Shown one piece after another: positions 31,469 to 41,575 of a DNA stretch of 44,456 bases. This stretch comes from Serratia plymuthica NBRC 102599 (GTDB taxonomy: Bacteria; Pseudomonadota; Gammaproteobacteria; Enterobacterales; Enterobacteriaceae): NCBI RefSeq assembly GCF_001590925.1, contig NZ_BCTU01000039.1:1-44456 (forward strand), in the 5' to 3' direction. The position numbers and the translations under genes are program-made. The notes below the pieces were generated by a model that had not been told where the DNA came from, did not search any database, and saw nothing but the letters and a program-made list of their open reading frames with translations. Numbering within the stretch: the first letter of the stretch is position 1; every line of letters begins with the position of its first letter.

Positions 31469-31999
31469 GTGACAACAATTGTAAGCGTACGCCGCAACGG
31501 CCAGGTAGTGATCGGTGGCGATGGCCAGGCCACCTTGGGCAATACGGTAATGAAGGGCAACGTCAAGAAAGTGCGTCGCCTGTATAACGACAAAGTGATT
31601 GCCGGTTTCGCCGGTGGCACTGCGGATGCCTTCACGCTGTTTGAGCTGTTCGAGCGCAAGCTGGAAATGCACCAGGGCCATTTGGTTAAAGCGGCCGTTG
31701 AGTTGGCTAAAGACTGGCGTACCGACCGCATGCTGCGCAAGCTTGAAGCGCTGCTGGCCGTGGCGGATGAACACTCTTCGCTGATCATCACCGGCAACGG
31801 TGACGTGATCCAGCCTGAAAATGATTTGATTGCGATCGGTTCCGGCGGCCCATACGCCCAGGCTGCCGCTCGTGCGATGTTGGAAAATACCGAACTGAGC
31901 GCCCGCGAAATCGTTGATAAATCCCTCAACATCGCCGGTGACATCTGTATTTACACCAACCATTTCCACACCATCGAAGAATTGCCTTCCAAAGCGTAA
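31469..31999 (+). CDS. hslV: ATP-dependent protease peptidase subunit HslV (ClpQ)
   Basis: Proteasome-like threonine peptidase that forms the HslVU (ClpQY) complex. The 176-residue protein begins [29 protein letters not shown]; Thr2 becomes the N-terminal nucleophile after Met removal. E. coli HslV has the same length. The start is a GTG, required to expose Thr2 at the right place. It is 12 bases ahead of hslU and behind a heat-shock promoter. Confidence 0.98.
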   Translation: MTTIVSVRRNGQVVIGGDGQATLGNTVMKGNVKKVRRLYNDKVIAGFAGGTADAFTLFELFERKLEMHQGHLVKAAVELAKDWRTDRMLRKLEALLAVADEHSSLIITGNGDVIQPENDLIAIGSGGPYAQAAARAMLENTELSAREIVDKSLNIAGDICIYTNHFHTIEELPSKA

Positions 32000-32011
32000 G
32001 GATCGAATACT

Positions 32012-33346
32012 ATGTCTGAAATGACCCCGCGCGAGATCGTCAGCGAGCTGGACAGCTACATTATCGGCCAGAACAAGGCCAAACGTGCCGTTGCCATCGC
32101 CCTGCGTAACCGCTGGCGCCGCATGCAGCTCGACGAGATGCTGCGTCATGAAGTCACGCCAAAAAATATTCTGATGATCGGCCCGACCGGCGTCGGTAAA
32201 ACTGAAATCGCCCGTCGTCTGGCGAAGCTGGCCAATGCCCCCTTCATCAAGGTAGAAGCCACCAAGTTCACCGAAGTAGGCTATGTCGGTAAAGAAGTGG
32301 ATTCCATCATCCGCGATCTGACCGACGCCGCGATCAAAATGGTGCGTCTGCAGTCGATCGAGAAAAACCGCACCCGCGCCGAAGAGATGGCGGAAGAACG
32401 CATTCTCGACGTACTGATCCCACCGGCCAAAAACAACTGGGGCCAGCCGGAAGAACATCAAGAGCCGTCGGCCGCACGTCAGGCATTCCGCAAGAAACTG
32501 CGTGAAGGCCAACTGGACGACAAAGAGATTGAAATCGATCTGGCTTCTGCGCCAATGGGCGTGGAAATCATGGCGCCTCCGGGCATGGAAGAGATGACCA
32601 ATCAGCTGCAGTCGATGTTCCAGAATCTGGGCGGCCAGAAGCACAAACCGCGCAAGCTGAAGATCAAAGAAGCCTTCAAGCTGTTGATCGAAGAAGAAGC
32701 CGCCAAGCTGGTGAACCCGGAAGAGCTGAAAGAGCAGGCGATCGAAGCGGTTGAGCAACACGGCATCGTGTTTATCGACGAGATCGACAAAATCTGTAAG
32801 CGCGGTGGCCAAAGCTCCGGCCCGGACGTGTCACGCGAAGGCGTGCAGCGCGATCTGCTGCCGCTGGTGGAAGGCTGTACCGTTTCCACCAAGCACGGCA
32901 TGGTGAAAACCGATCACATTCTGTTTATCGCCTCCGGCGCATTCCAGACCGCCAGCCCGTCGGATTTGATCCCGGAACTGCAGGGCCGCCTGCCGATCCG
33001 CGTTGAATTGCAGGCGCTGACCACCGAAGATTTCGAGCGTATCCTGACCGAGCCAAGCGCCTCGCTGACCGAGCAGTACAAAGCCTTGATGGGCACCGAA
33101 GGCGTCAATATCGAGTTCACCGCCGAAGGTATCCGTCGCATCGCCGAAGCCGCGTGGCAGGTTAACGAAAGCACCGAAAACATCGGCGCGCGTCGTCTGC
33201 ACACCGTGCTTGAGCGTCTGATGGAAGATATTTCCTACGATGCGAGTGAAATTAACGGCCAATCCATTACAATTGATGCGGATTACGTGCGTAATCATCT
33301 GGATGAACTGGTAGCGGATGAAGATTTGAGTCGTTTTATCCTATAA
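32012..33346 (+). CDS. hslU: HslU (ClpY) protease ATPase subunit
   Basis: AAA+ unfoldase of the HslVU protease. It has 444 residues (E. coli 443). An N-terminal segment, Walker [10 protein letters not shown] (about residues 57-65), the HslU intermediate (I) domain (about 110-240), Walker [10 protein letters not shown], and a C-terminal tail ending in LSRFIL, which inserts into HslV, are visible. Co-transcribed with hslV. Confidence 0.98.
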   Translation: MSEMTPREIVSELDSYIIGQNKAKRAVAIALRNRWRRMQLDEMLRHEVTPKNILMIGPTGVGKTEIARRLAKLANAPFIKVEATKFTEVGYVGKEVDSIIRDLTDAAIKMVRLQSIEKNRTRAEEMAEERILDVLIPPAKNNWGQPEEHQEPSAARQAFRKKLREGQLDDKEIEIDLASAPMGVEIMAPPGMEEMTNQLQSMFQNLGGQKHKPRKLKIKEAFKLLIEEEAAKLVNPEELKEQAIEAVEQHGIVFIDEIDKICKRGGQSSGPDVSREGVQRDLLPLVEGCTVSTKHGMVKTDHILFIASGAFQTASPSDLIPELQGRLPIRVELQALTTEDFERILTEPSASLTEQYKALMGTEGVNIEFTAEGIRRIAEAAWQVNESTENIGARRLHTVLERLMEDISYDASEINGQSITIDADYVRNHLDELVADEDLSRFIL

Positions 33347-33373
33347 TCGCTCAATCATGTCCTGTCGGTCATC

Positions 33374-33404
33374 TGTGTGGGAGGCATTGCCTCCCACAAT
33401 TATT
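33374..33404 (+). terminator. probable terminator of hslVU
   Basis: The perfect 9-bp stem GTGGGAGGC / GCCTCCCAC with loop ATT is followed by AATTATTT, a weak T-rich tract. It lies 28 bases after hslU and ahead of menA. Confidence 0.65.
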
Positions 33405-33439
33405 TCTAACGGACACAGCCACTTACTCTGAAGCGAAAA

Positions 33440-34357
33440 ATGAGCTCATCAACCTCCACCTCCCCGGCCAGAGCCTGGCTTGAAAGTTTACGACCACGCA
33501 CCCTGCCGCTGGCCTTTGCCTCGATCGTGGTCGGCTCCGCCATTGCCGCCTTGCATGACAGCCTGAAACCCGGCGTGGCGCTGCTGGCACTGCTGACCGC
33601 CGGTCTGCTGCAAATTCTCTCCAATCTGGCGAACGACTATGGCGATGCGGTAAAAGGCAGCGACAAGGAAGATCGTATCGGACCGCTACGCGGCATGCAG
33701 AAAGGCATGATCACCCAGGCACAGATGAAACGCGCGCTGGTCGTGACGGTGGTATTGATTGCCATCGCCGGTTGTTCGCTGATCGCCGTGGCCTGTGAGC
33801 AGCCCAGCGACGTCATAGGCTTCCTGGTGCTGGGCGGGCTTTCTATCGTCGCCGCCATTACCTACACCGTAGGTAACAAGCCTTATGGTTATCTGGGATT
33901 GGGCGATATTTCGGTGCTGGTGTTCTTTGGTTGGCTGAGCGTAGCGGGCACCTACTACCTGCAAACCCACGCTTTTGACAGCATAGTGATGTTGCCGGCC
34001 ACCGCCTGCGGTCTGCTGGCAACCGCGGTACTCAATATCAATAACCTGCGCGATATCGAAAGCGATCGCGCCAACGGCAAAAATACCCTGGCGGTGCGGC
34101 TCGGCCCGCAGAAGGCGCGCTACTACCACGCCCTGCTGCTGATTGGCGCGGTGGCGTGTTTTGCGCTGTTTACGCTGCTTAATCTGCATAGCCTGTGGGG
34201 TTGGCTGTTTGTGCTGGCTATCCCGCTGCTGGTGCGTCATGGCCTGCGCGTGCTGCGCGATCCGACCCCGGCCGGCATGCGCCCGATGCTGGAACATATG
34301 GTCAAGGCGGCGCTGCTGGCCAACGTATTGTTCGCCATCGGCGTGGCGCTCAGTTAA
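33440..34357 (+). CDS. menA: 1,4-dihydroxy-2-naphthoate octaprenyltransferase
   Basis: Inner-membrane UbiA-family enzyme that prenylates DHNA to demethylmenaquinone. The 305-residue protein (E. coli 308) has about eight to nine membrane segments, the metal/prenyl-diphosphate motif NLANDYGDAVKGSD (about residues 54-67), the second acidic motif NNLRDIESDRANGK (about 200-213) and the YTVGNKPYGYLGLGD block. It supplies menaquinone for anaerobic respiration. Its place between hslU and rraA is as in E. coli. Confidence 0.97.
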   Translation: MSSSTSTSPARAWLESLRPRTLPLAFASIVVGSAIAALHDSLKPGVALLALLTAGLLQILSNLANDYGDAVKGSDKEDRIGPLRGMQKGMITQAQMKRALVVTVVLIAIAGCSLIAVACEQPSDVIGFLVLGGLSIVAAITYTVGNKPYGYLGLGDISVLVFFGWLSVAGTYYLQTHAFDSIVMLPATACGLLATAVLNINNLRDIESDRANGKNTLAVRLGPQKARYYHALLLIGAVACFALFTLLNLHSLWGWLFVLAIPLLVRHGLRVLRDPTPAGMRPMLEHMVKAALLANVLFAIGVALS

Positions 34358-34426
34358 AAACTGATGATTTTGCCAACAGGGCGAATAAAGGGATATACTG
34401 ATTATTCCAGCGGCAAACAGACGTAA

Positions 34427-34918
<492 letters not shown>

Positions 34919-34930
34919 CCCACAGAGATG

Positions 34931-34957
34931 AAAAAGGGTGCCTAAGGCGCCCTTTTC
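34931..34957. terminator. bidirectional terminator between rraA and zapB
   Basis: AAAAGGGTGCC-TAA-GGCGCCCTTTT forms a stem with A's on the left and T's on the right, suiting both converging genes. Confidence 0.85.
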
Positions 34958-34975
34958 GATTCTGGCATCAGGGAA

Positions 34976-35215
34976 TCAAACTTCTTCCATTTTGCCCAGC
35001 AGCGCGCGCAGGCGATCTTGCCATACATGCTGCTCTTCTTTCAGTTGCTGATTTTCACGCACCAGAGATTCGTGGTTGCCTGAGGCAGCCTGAACTTCGT
35101 GAGACAGAGTATTGTTTTTGTCTTTCAGTTCTTCAATTTCCATCTGCAGCAGGGTGATGGTATCGATCGCCTGCTGAACTTTTGCTTCCAATTTCTCAAA
35201 TACTTCAAATGACAT
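34976..35215 (-). CDS. zapB: cell division coiled-coil protein ZapB
   Basis: Abundant Z-ring-associated protein that links ZapA to MatP. The 79-residue protein is almost entirely a coiled coil (heptad pattern from about residue 3 to 75: [20 protein letters not shown]...), the same size as E. coli ZapB (81). It is divergent from glpF across a 540-base control region, as in E. coli. Confidence 0.96.
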   Translation of the reverse strand: MSFEVFEKLEAKVQQAIDTITLLQMEIEELKDKNNTLSHEVQAASGNHESLVRENQQLKEEQHVWQDRLRALLGKMEEV

Positions 35216-35572
35216 TCTTCAGTCCCCTCATGATAGCAAGGCGTACATCTATAGCTAACGGCCGCAACTCAGGTTGCAACCGCTGCGAATATGCATCGCG
35301 CCAAGTGACACGCGCTTTTATTGAAAAAAGCGCGCCTGTCTCGATAAAACGTTTCTTTCGATAAAAACGATTGTAAGTAGCCTGTCCCCGACTGTCTAGC
35401 AACATACCGGCTCATCGCGCAGTCTGTTGCAATTTTCCTGCCCTCACTATCAGCAAAAACTGAAAATGCCCATCGGACAAAAAAGGGTTTGTTAACAATT
35501 GGTGGGAAAACCACTGGTCAGATCACACTTTCATGGCGCAGAAAGAACACCGGACGACGCGAATTCGCTCAA

Positions 35573-35594
35573 TTTTATGACGAAGCACACACAT
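35573..35594. promoter_or_regulatory. predicted CRP site upstream of glpF
   Basis: TATGA, six bases, ACACA: each half differs at one position from the TGTGA-N6-TCACA consensus. It lies ahead of the GlpR operator. Confidence 0.5.
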
Positions 35595-35616
35595 TTTGAT
35601 TTCGCTATTTCTCGTT

Positions 35617-35636
35617 TATGTTCGTTAACGATAAAT
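35617..35636. promoter_or_regulatory. predicted GlpR operator of glpF
   Basis: The 20-bp sequence TATGTTCGTTAACGATAAAT closely fits the GlpR consensus WATKTTCGWTAWCGAAMATW. A degenerate second copy (35597-35616) abuts it, as in the multi-operator glpFK region of E. coli. Confidence 0.7.
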
Positions 35637-35755
35637 TTACATCACGTCCTCAATTAATAATTGGACGAGATGAAAAAAACTGTACCCATAGGCCAAGTGG
35701 ATTAGCACAGTGAGCCTATAAACCTATAACCGCCGTTTTGCAGGACAACAACATT

Positions 35756-36602
35756 ATGAGCCAAACCACCAGTCCGACCCTAAAAGGCCAGTGTATCGCC
35801 GAGTTCCTCGGCACAGGTTTGTTGATCTTTTTTGGCGTAGGCTGCGTTGCCGCACTGAAACTGGCGGGTGCCAGCTTCGGCCAGTGGGAAATCAGTATCA
35901 TTTGGGGCCTGGGCGTTGCCATGGCCATCTATCTGACTGCTGCCATCTCCGGTGCGCACCTTTAACCCGGCCGTCACTATCGCGCTGTGGTTGTTCGCCT
36001 GCTTTGACGGACGCAAAGTACTCCCTTACATTGTCGCGCAGATCGCCGGAGCCTTCTGCGCAGCAGCCCTGGTCTACGGGTTGTATTACAACCTGTTCTT
36101 CGATTTCGAAGCGGCCAACCATATGGTCCGCGGCAGCGACGAGAGCCTTGCTCTGGCCGGTATCTTCTCCACTTATCCTAACGCGCACATCTCCGTCGGC
36201 CAGGCCTTCCTGGTGGAAACGGTGATTACCGCAATTCTGATGTGCCTGATTCTGGCGCTGACCGACGACGGCAACGGTATTCCACGTGGCCCGCTGGCGC
36301 CGCTGTTGATCGGTATTCTGATTGCCGTTATCGGCGCCTCCATGGGACCATTGACCGGCTTTGCTTTGAACCCGGCGCGTGATTTCGGCCCGAAACTGTT
36401 CGCTTATCTGGCAGGCTGGGGCAAAGTGGCCTTCACCGGCGCGCGTGACATCCCGTACTTCCTGGTGCCAATCTTTGGCCCAATCCTCGGTGCCGGCCTG
36501 GGTGCCTTCGGCTACCGCGCACTGATTGGCCGCCATCTGCCGTGCGACGTCTGCGTAGAGGAAGAAGAACCCGCTACCAAGGCCCAGCAGCGCAAAGCGT
36601 GA
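35756..36602 (+). pseudogene. glpF: glycerol uptake facilitator GlpF, frame broken by one extra T
   Basis: Aquaglyceroporin that lets glycerol through the inner membrane. Frame 1 runs from the ATG at 35756 (MSQTTSPTLKGQCIAEFLG) to a TAA at 35963-35965, ending ...AISGAHL. The next frame continues at AAC 35964 with NPAVTIALWLF and runs to the stop at 36602. Removing one T from the TTT at 35961-35963 restores a single 281-residue protein, the length of E. coli GlpF, with both NPA pore motifs (the first exactly at the break, the second in LNPARDFGP) intact. No other lesion is seen. As written the product is a 69-residue fragment. The break site reads CTT-TAA-C, which resembles the prfB +1 frameshift site; sequencing error is also possible. 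Confidence 0.9.
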
Positions 36603-36641
36603 TTGACACAGTTTTAAAACGGTTAACAACAGCAGGATTAA

Positions 36642-38153
<1,512 letters not shown>

Positions 38154-38180
38154 CACCCTTTTGCTTTGTTGACCGAATCA

Positions 38181-38210
38181 CGCGCTGCCCCCGGGCGGCG
38201 CGTTTTTTTT
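38181..38210 (+). terminator. terminator of glpFK
   Basis: Stem CGCGC.GCCC / GGGC.GCGCG followed by eight T residues, 28 bases after glpK. It separates glpFK from glpX at least in part. Confidence 0.9.
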
Positions 38211-38282
38211 GCCCCGCCCGCTGCCGCCCTGCTGTGATAAACTTTGCCGATATTTTCTTCCTTTCTCACAACGGGTTTTGCC

Positions 38283-39293
38283 ATGAAACGTGAATTAGCC
38301 ATCGAATTTTCCCGCGTTACCGAAGCCGCCGCGCTGGCGGGCTACAAATGGCTGGGACGCGGCGACAAGAATGCCGCCGACGGCGCTGCGGTCAACACAA
38401 TGCGCATTATGCTCAATAAAGTGGATATCGATGGCCGCATCGTGATCGGCGAAGGCGAAATTGATGAAGCGCCCATGCTGTACATCGGCGAGCACGTTGG
38501 CAGCGGCCAGGGCGATGCGGTAGATATCGCGGTCGACCCCATCGAAGGCACCCGCATGACCGCCATGGGCCAGCCCAATGCACTGGCCGTGCTGGCGGTG
38601 GGCGATCGCGGCACTTTCCTGCACGCGCCGGACATGTATATGGAAAAGCTGGTGGTGGGCCCGGCGGCGCGCGGCGCTATCGATCTCAACCTGCCGCTGG
38701 CAGAAAACCTGAACCAGGTCGCAGCCCGACTGAACAAGCCGCTGGCGCAGCTGACGGTGGTCATTCTGGCCAAGCCGCGCCACGACGGCGTTATCGCGCA
38801 GATGCAACAGCTCGGGGTGCGGGTCTTCGCTATCCCCGACGGCGACGTGGCGGCCTCCATCCTGACCTGCTTGCCGGAAAGCGAAGTCGACGTGATGTAC
38901 GGTATCGGCGGCGCACCTGAAGGGGTGATTTCCGCTGCGGTGATCCGCGCGCTGGATGGAGATATGCAGGCGCGACTGCTGCCGCGTCATCAGGTGAAAG
39001 GCGACAGTGCCGAGAACCGCCGCATCGGCGAAGAAGAACTGGCGCGTTGCAAAGAGATGGGGATTGAGGCCGGCCAGGTGTTGGTATTGGACCAAATGGC
39101 GCGTAACGACAACGTCATTTTCTCCGCCACCGGCATCACCAAGGGCGATCTGCTGGAAGGCATTAGCCGCCAGGGCAATATGGCCACCACGGAAACCCTG
39201 CTGATCCGCGGCAAGTCCCGCACTATCCGCCGCATTCGCTCAACCCATTATCTGGACCGTAAAGATCCGGCGCTGCACGAGTTCCTGCTGTAA
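38283..39293 (+). CDS. glpX: class II fructose-1,6-bisphosphatase GlpX
   Basis: Mn-dependent hydrolysis of fructose 1,6-bisphosphate to fructose 6-phosphate in gluconeogenesis. The 336 residues match E. coli GlpX. The metal/substrate motifs GEGEIDEAPMLYIGE (about residues 57-71) and DPIEGTRMTAMG (about 85-96) and the GIGGAPEGVISAAVI segment are present. The ATG at 38283 (MKRELAIEFSRVTEAAAL) matches the family; an upstream in-frame start at 38244 is rejected. It follows glpK as in the E. coli glpFKX operon and lets glycerol carbon flow back to hexose phosphates. Confidence 0.97.
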   Translation: MKRELAIEFSRVTEAAALAGYKWLGRGDKNAADGAAVNTMRIMLNKVDIDGRIVIGEGEIDEAPMLYIGEHVGSGQGDAVDIAVDPIEGTRMTAMGQPNALAVLAVGDRGTFLHAPDMYMEKLVVGPAARGAIDLNLPLAENLNQVAARLNKPLAQLTVVILAKPRHDGVIAQMQQLGVRVFAIPDGDVAASILTCLPESEVDVMYGIGGAPEGVISAAVIRALDGDMQARLLPRHQVKGDSAENRRIGEEELARCKEMGIEAGQVLVLDQMARNDNVIFSATGITKGDLLEGISRQGNMATTETLLIRGKSRTIRRIRSTHYLDRKDPALHEFLL

Positions 39294-39300
39294 TTAAACA

Positions 39301-39317
39301 GGGCGCCATTGGCGCCC
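39301..39317 (+). terminator. hairpin after glpX
   Basis: The perfect 7-bp stem GGGCGCC / GGCGCCC with loop ATT, 7 bases after the glpX stop; no T-run follows, so function is uncertain. Confidence 0.5.
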
Positions 39318-39326
39318 TCAGATTGC

Positions 39327-39441
39327 TGACAAAGCCCGCTATTAGGGAGAGCGTGCCTAAGGGGTCGTAGCAGCTTTAGCTGCCGGAGCGCCCCTCGGTG
39401 CGCCAGGCCCGGGTATCTCGGACTCAAAGGCCACTTTGTCA
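39327..39441. repeat. structured intergenic element between glpX and emrD
   Basis: The ends are an 8-bp inverted repeat TGACAAAG / CTTTGTCA (39327-39334, 39434-39441). Inside are a nested AGGGG/CCCCT pair (39360-39364, 39391-39395) and a perfect GCAGCT-TT-AGCTGC hairpin (39370-39383). There is no credible coding capacity. This layout suggests a MITE-like or dispersed intergenic repeat; only one copy was seen in this window. Confidence 0.5.
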
Positions 39442-39471
39442 TAAACCAACAGGGCGCCCTGTTGATTTATG
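39440..39471. repeat. 32-bp near-perfect palindrome at the emrD stop
   Basis: The two 16-base arms are reverse complements except for one position (CATAAA-x-CAACAGGGC and its mirror). It covers the emrD stop codon (39467-39469). It could act as the emrD 3' hairpin, but no T-run follows on the minus strand. Confidence 0.7.
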
Positions 39472-40651
39472 CGGTATGTCCCTGATGCTGGAGACGATTT
39501 GACAACGGCCACCAGCACAGCAAAATCAGCAGCGCCATCGCAAACATCAGCAGGCCGAGGCTGAACTGCCCGGTCTGCGGCAGCATGGCGGAAAGCCAGG
39601 TCGCCAGACCCGATCCCATATTCTGCATACCGCCCACCAAGGCGCCCGCCGCGCCCGCCAGATAGGGGAAAGGCTCCATCGCACCGGTGGTAGCCAATGG
39701 GAACAACATCCCGGCGCCGAAAAAGAACAGCGCCGCCGGCACGATCAGCGTCCAAATGTTCATCACACCAAACCAACCCGGGATCCACATCATCAGGCCT
39801 GCCAGCAGACAGCTGATAACCGAATGCCACATCAGGTTGTGGAAGGTTTTGCCGTCACGGCCGGCGTACCAGGCGCCAAAAAACGCCGCAGGGATCGGCA
39901 GGATAAACAGGATACTGACGGTCAGCCCGCTCAGGCCCAACACGCCCCCCATCAGCACGCCACAGCTGGCTTCAAATACCGCTATCCCCGCCAGCGCTCC
40001 GATCAGCATCACCAGGTAACAGCTGAAAGTGCCGTCGGCCAGCAGCTTGCCGAAACTCGCCAGCATGCGCCGTTTTTCTGTCTGCTGAGGCCGGGTTTCC
40101 GGCAGCCAACGGAACATGGCGAAGGCGACGCCGGCGCAAAGCGCCAACAGGAAAGCGTAGCAAGCACGCCAGCCGAATATCATCGCCAATGCCCCACCGA
40201 TAATCGGCGCCAGCAGCGGGCTCACCAGAATGCCCATATTGAGCAGGCTGTTGGCATAGCGCAGTGAGGTCCCGGCATACAGGTCACGCGGCATGGTACG
40301 CGCCATCACCCCCGCCACGCCGGTGCCCATCCCCTGAATGGCGCTGGCGGCAACCAACATCGTCAGGCTAGTGGACAAGAACGCGCCCAGGGCACCAATC
40401 AGGAAAATCATCATCCCGGCGAGGATCACCGGGCGGCGGCCAATGCGGTCCGACAGCGGGCCGTAAATCAGCTGTGAAAAGCCATAGGTCATCAGATACG
40501 CCGCCATCACGCGCTGCACCGCACCGGTGCGCACCGACAGATCTCGGGCAATGTCAGCAATGACAGGAACATAAATGGTTTGCGCCATCTGACCGACGGC
40601 CACCAACAGGGTGAGCATCACCAGCAGGTGAAAATTGTCTATTTTTCTCAT
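39467..40651 (-). CDS. emrD: multidrug efflux MFS transporter EmrD
   Basis: Inner-membrane proton-driven drug exporter of the Bcr/EmrD group. The 394 residues equal E. coli EmrD, with twelve expected membrane segments, the MFS loop motif GPLSDRIGRRPVIL (about residues 61-74), and GQMAQTIYVPVIADIARDL at the N-terminus. Similarity to E. coli EmrD is high along the whole length. In E. coli K-12 emrD lies elsewhere; here it is convergent with glpX, which looks like a lineage-specific arrangement. Confidence 0.93.
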   Translation of the reverse strand: MRKIDNFHLLVMLTLLVAVGQMAQTIYVPVIADIARDLSVRTGAVQRVMAAYLMTYGFSQLIYGPLSDRIGRRPVILAGMMIFLIGALGAFLSTSLTMLVAASAIQGMGTGVAGVMARTMPRDLYAGTSLRYANSLLNMGILVSPLLAPIIGGALAMIFGWRACYAFLLALCAGVAFAMFRWLPETRPQQTEKRRMLASFGKLLADGTFSCYLVMLIGALAGIAVFEASCGVLMGGVLGLSGLTVSILFILPIPAAFFGAWYAGRDGKTFHNLMWHSVISCLLAGLMMWIPGWFGVMNIWTLIVPAALFFFGAGMLFPLATTGAMEPFPYLAGAAGALVGGMQNMGSGLATWLSAMLPQTGQFSLGLLMFAMALLILLCWWPLSNRLQHQGHTA

Positions 40652-40947
40652 TGTCTTCGTTAGCGTATTAACTCGTCACAGCGTCCCGGCATGACTCCGG
40701 ATTGAGTCAGAACGGCGAGCAGCCCTCTATGGCGGCATAAGCTAACAAATCTGATTTTTTTAGCGAGTTTCAGACAGATATTGATCCCGGTCACACTGGC
40801 AGCAAAGGCAACCAACCTCGTAAATTAAACTGTACGTCTAACGCTTAAGGGGTAAAAATGGCGAGATTGCCGTAATTTGGCTTTAGCATTTAATCGATAA
40901 TTATTTTCATCATCTTGAAATAAAATAACACCATAGGGATTTGGTTC

Positions 40948-41571
40948 ATGAAAACACCAGAGCTGATTTTATTGCAGTTGAAAACCTTGGGGCCGCATTC
41001 CGCCAAAATGCTGGCTGAGCGTCTGGACATCACCCCAATGGGTATCCGTCAGCATCTGCAATCCCTGGAAAGACGTGAGCTGGTTTGTTACGAAGAGGCG
41101 CGTACCAAAGTAGGCCGCCCAACGCGTTACTGGTCGCTGACCCAGCAAGGCCACGCTGAGTTCGCCGATTGCCACGATACGCTTGCCACGGCGTTACTGG
41201 AGTCTGCCCATCAGTTGTTTGGCGCCGAAGGTGTGGAACAACTGATTAGCGAACGGGAAGAAAAGCTTTATCAGCGCTATGCCAAAGAGCTGTCGGAAGA
41301 ACGCAGCCATCAGGGCAGACTCGCCCGGTTGGTGCGCCTGCGGCAGCACGATGGCTACATGGCCGAACTGTTCGAACATCCACAGGGCATGCTGCTGGTG
41401 GAAAACCACTGCCCGATCGGCGTGGCGGCCACTGTCTGCAGCAACCTGTGCAACTCGGAACTGCGGCTGTTTCACCGCCTGTTTGGCCACGGCTACCGAA
41501 TAGAACGCGCTGCGCATGCCATTTCCGGCTCACGACATTGCGCTTATTTGATTCGACCATTGGAGCTTTAG
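40948..41571 (+). CDS. SufR-like winged-helix regulator with cysteine cluster
   Basis: A 207-residue DNA-binding protein of the ArsR/DeoR-like COG2345 type that includes the iron-sulfur regulator SufR. Residues about 5-65 form a winged helix (PHSAKMLAERLDITPMGIRQHLQSLERRELV, then KVGRPTRYWSLTQQG). The C-terminal half has Cys155 (HCPIGVAA), Cys164, Cys168 (LCNSE) and Cys198 (HCAYLIRP), placed as in SufR-type cluster-binding proteins. It ends 4 bases before fpr with no terminator, so the two genes are probably one operon. Control of fpr in response to iron-sulfur or redox state is an inference. The cysteine spacing differs from the best-studied cyanobacterial SufR, so cluster binding is not certain. 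Confidence 0.85.
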   Translation: MKTPELILLQLKTLGPHSAKMLAERLDITPMGIRQHLQSLERRELVCYEEARTKVGRPTRYWSLTQQGHAEFADCHDTLATALLESAHQLFGAEGVEQLISEREEKLYQRYAKELSEERSHQGRLARLVRLRQHDGYMAELFEHPQGMLLVENHCPIGVAATVCSNLCNSELRLFHRLFGHGYRIERAAHAISGSRHCAYLIRPLEL

Positions 41572-41575
41572 AGTA

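Larger units (their letters stand above)
35216..35755. promoter_or_regulatory. zapB-glpF intergenic control region
   Basis: A 540-base region without a gene. The zapB promoter should lie in the left part, where I could not place a convincing one. The right part has a CRP-like site at 35573-35594 (TATGA-N6-ACACA), a weaker CRP half-site near 35507-35528 (GATCACA), and a strong GlpR operator at 35617-35636. This composition fits glycerol- and cAMP-dependent control of glpFKX. Confidence 0.65.

Noticed and set aside
31388-32812. Long antisense frame (474 codons) opposite hslV-hslU
   Set aside because: It spans two well-conserved genes in reverse and shows shadow-type composition; no ribosome site or domain.
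35952-36602. Independent gene starting at GTG 35952 (216 residues)
   Set aside because: Its sequence is the continuation of GlpF from the first NPA motif; the first five codons are out-of-frame GlpF sequence and there is no ribosome site.
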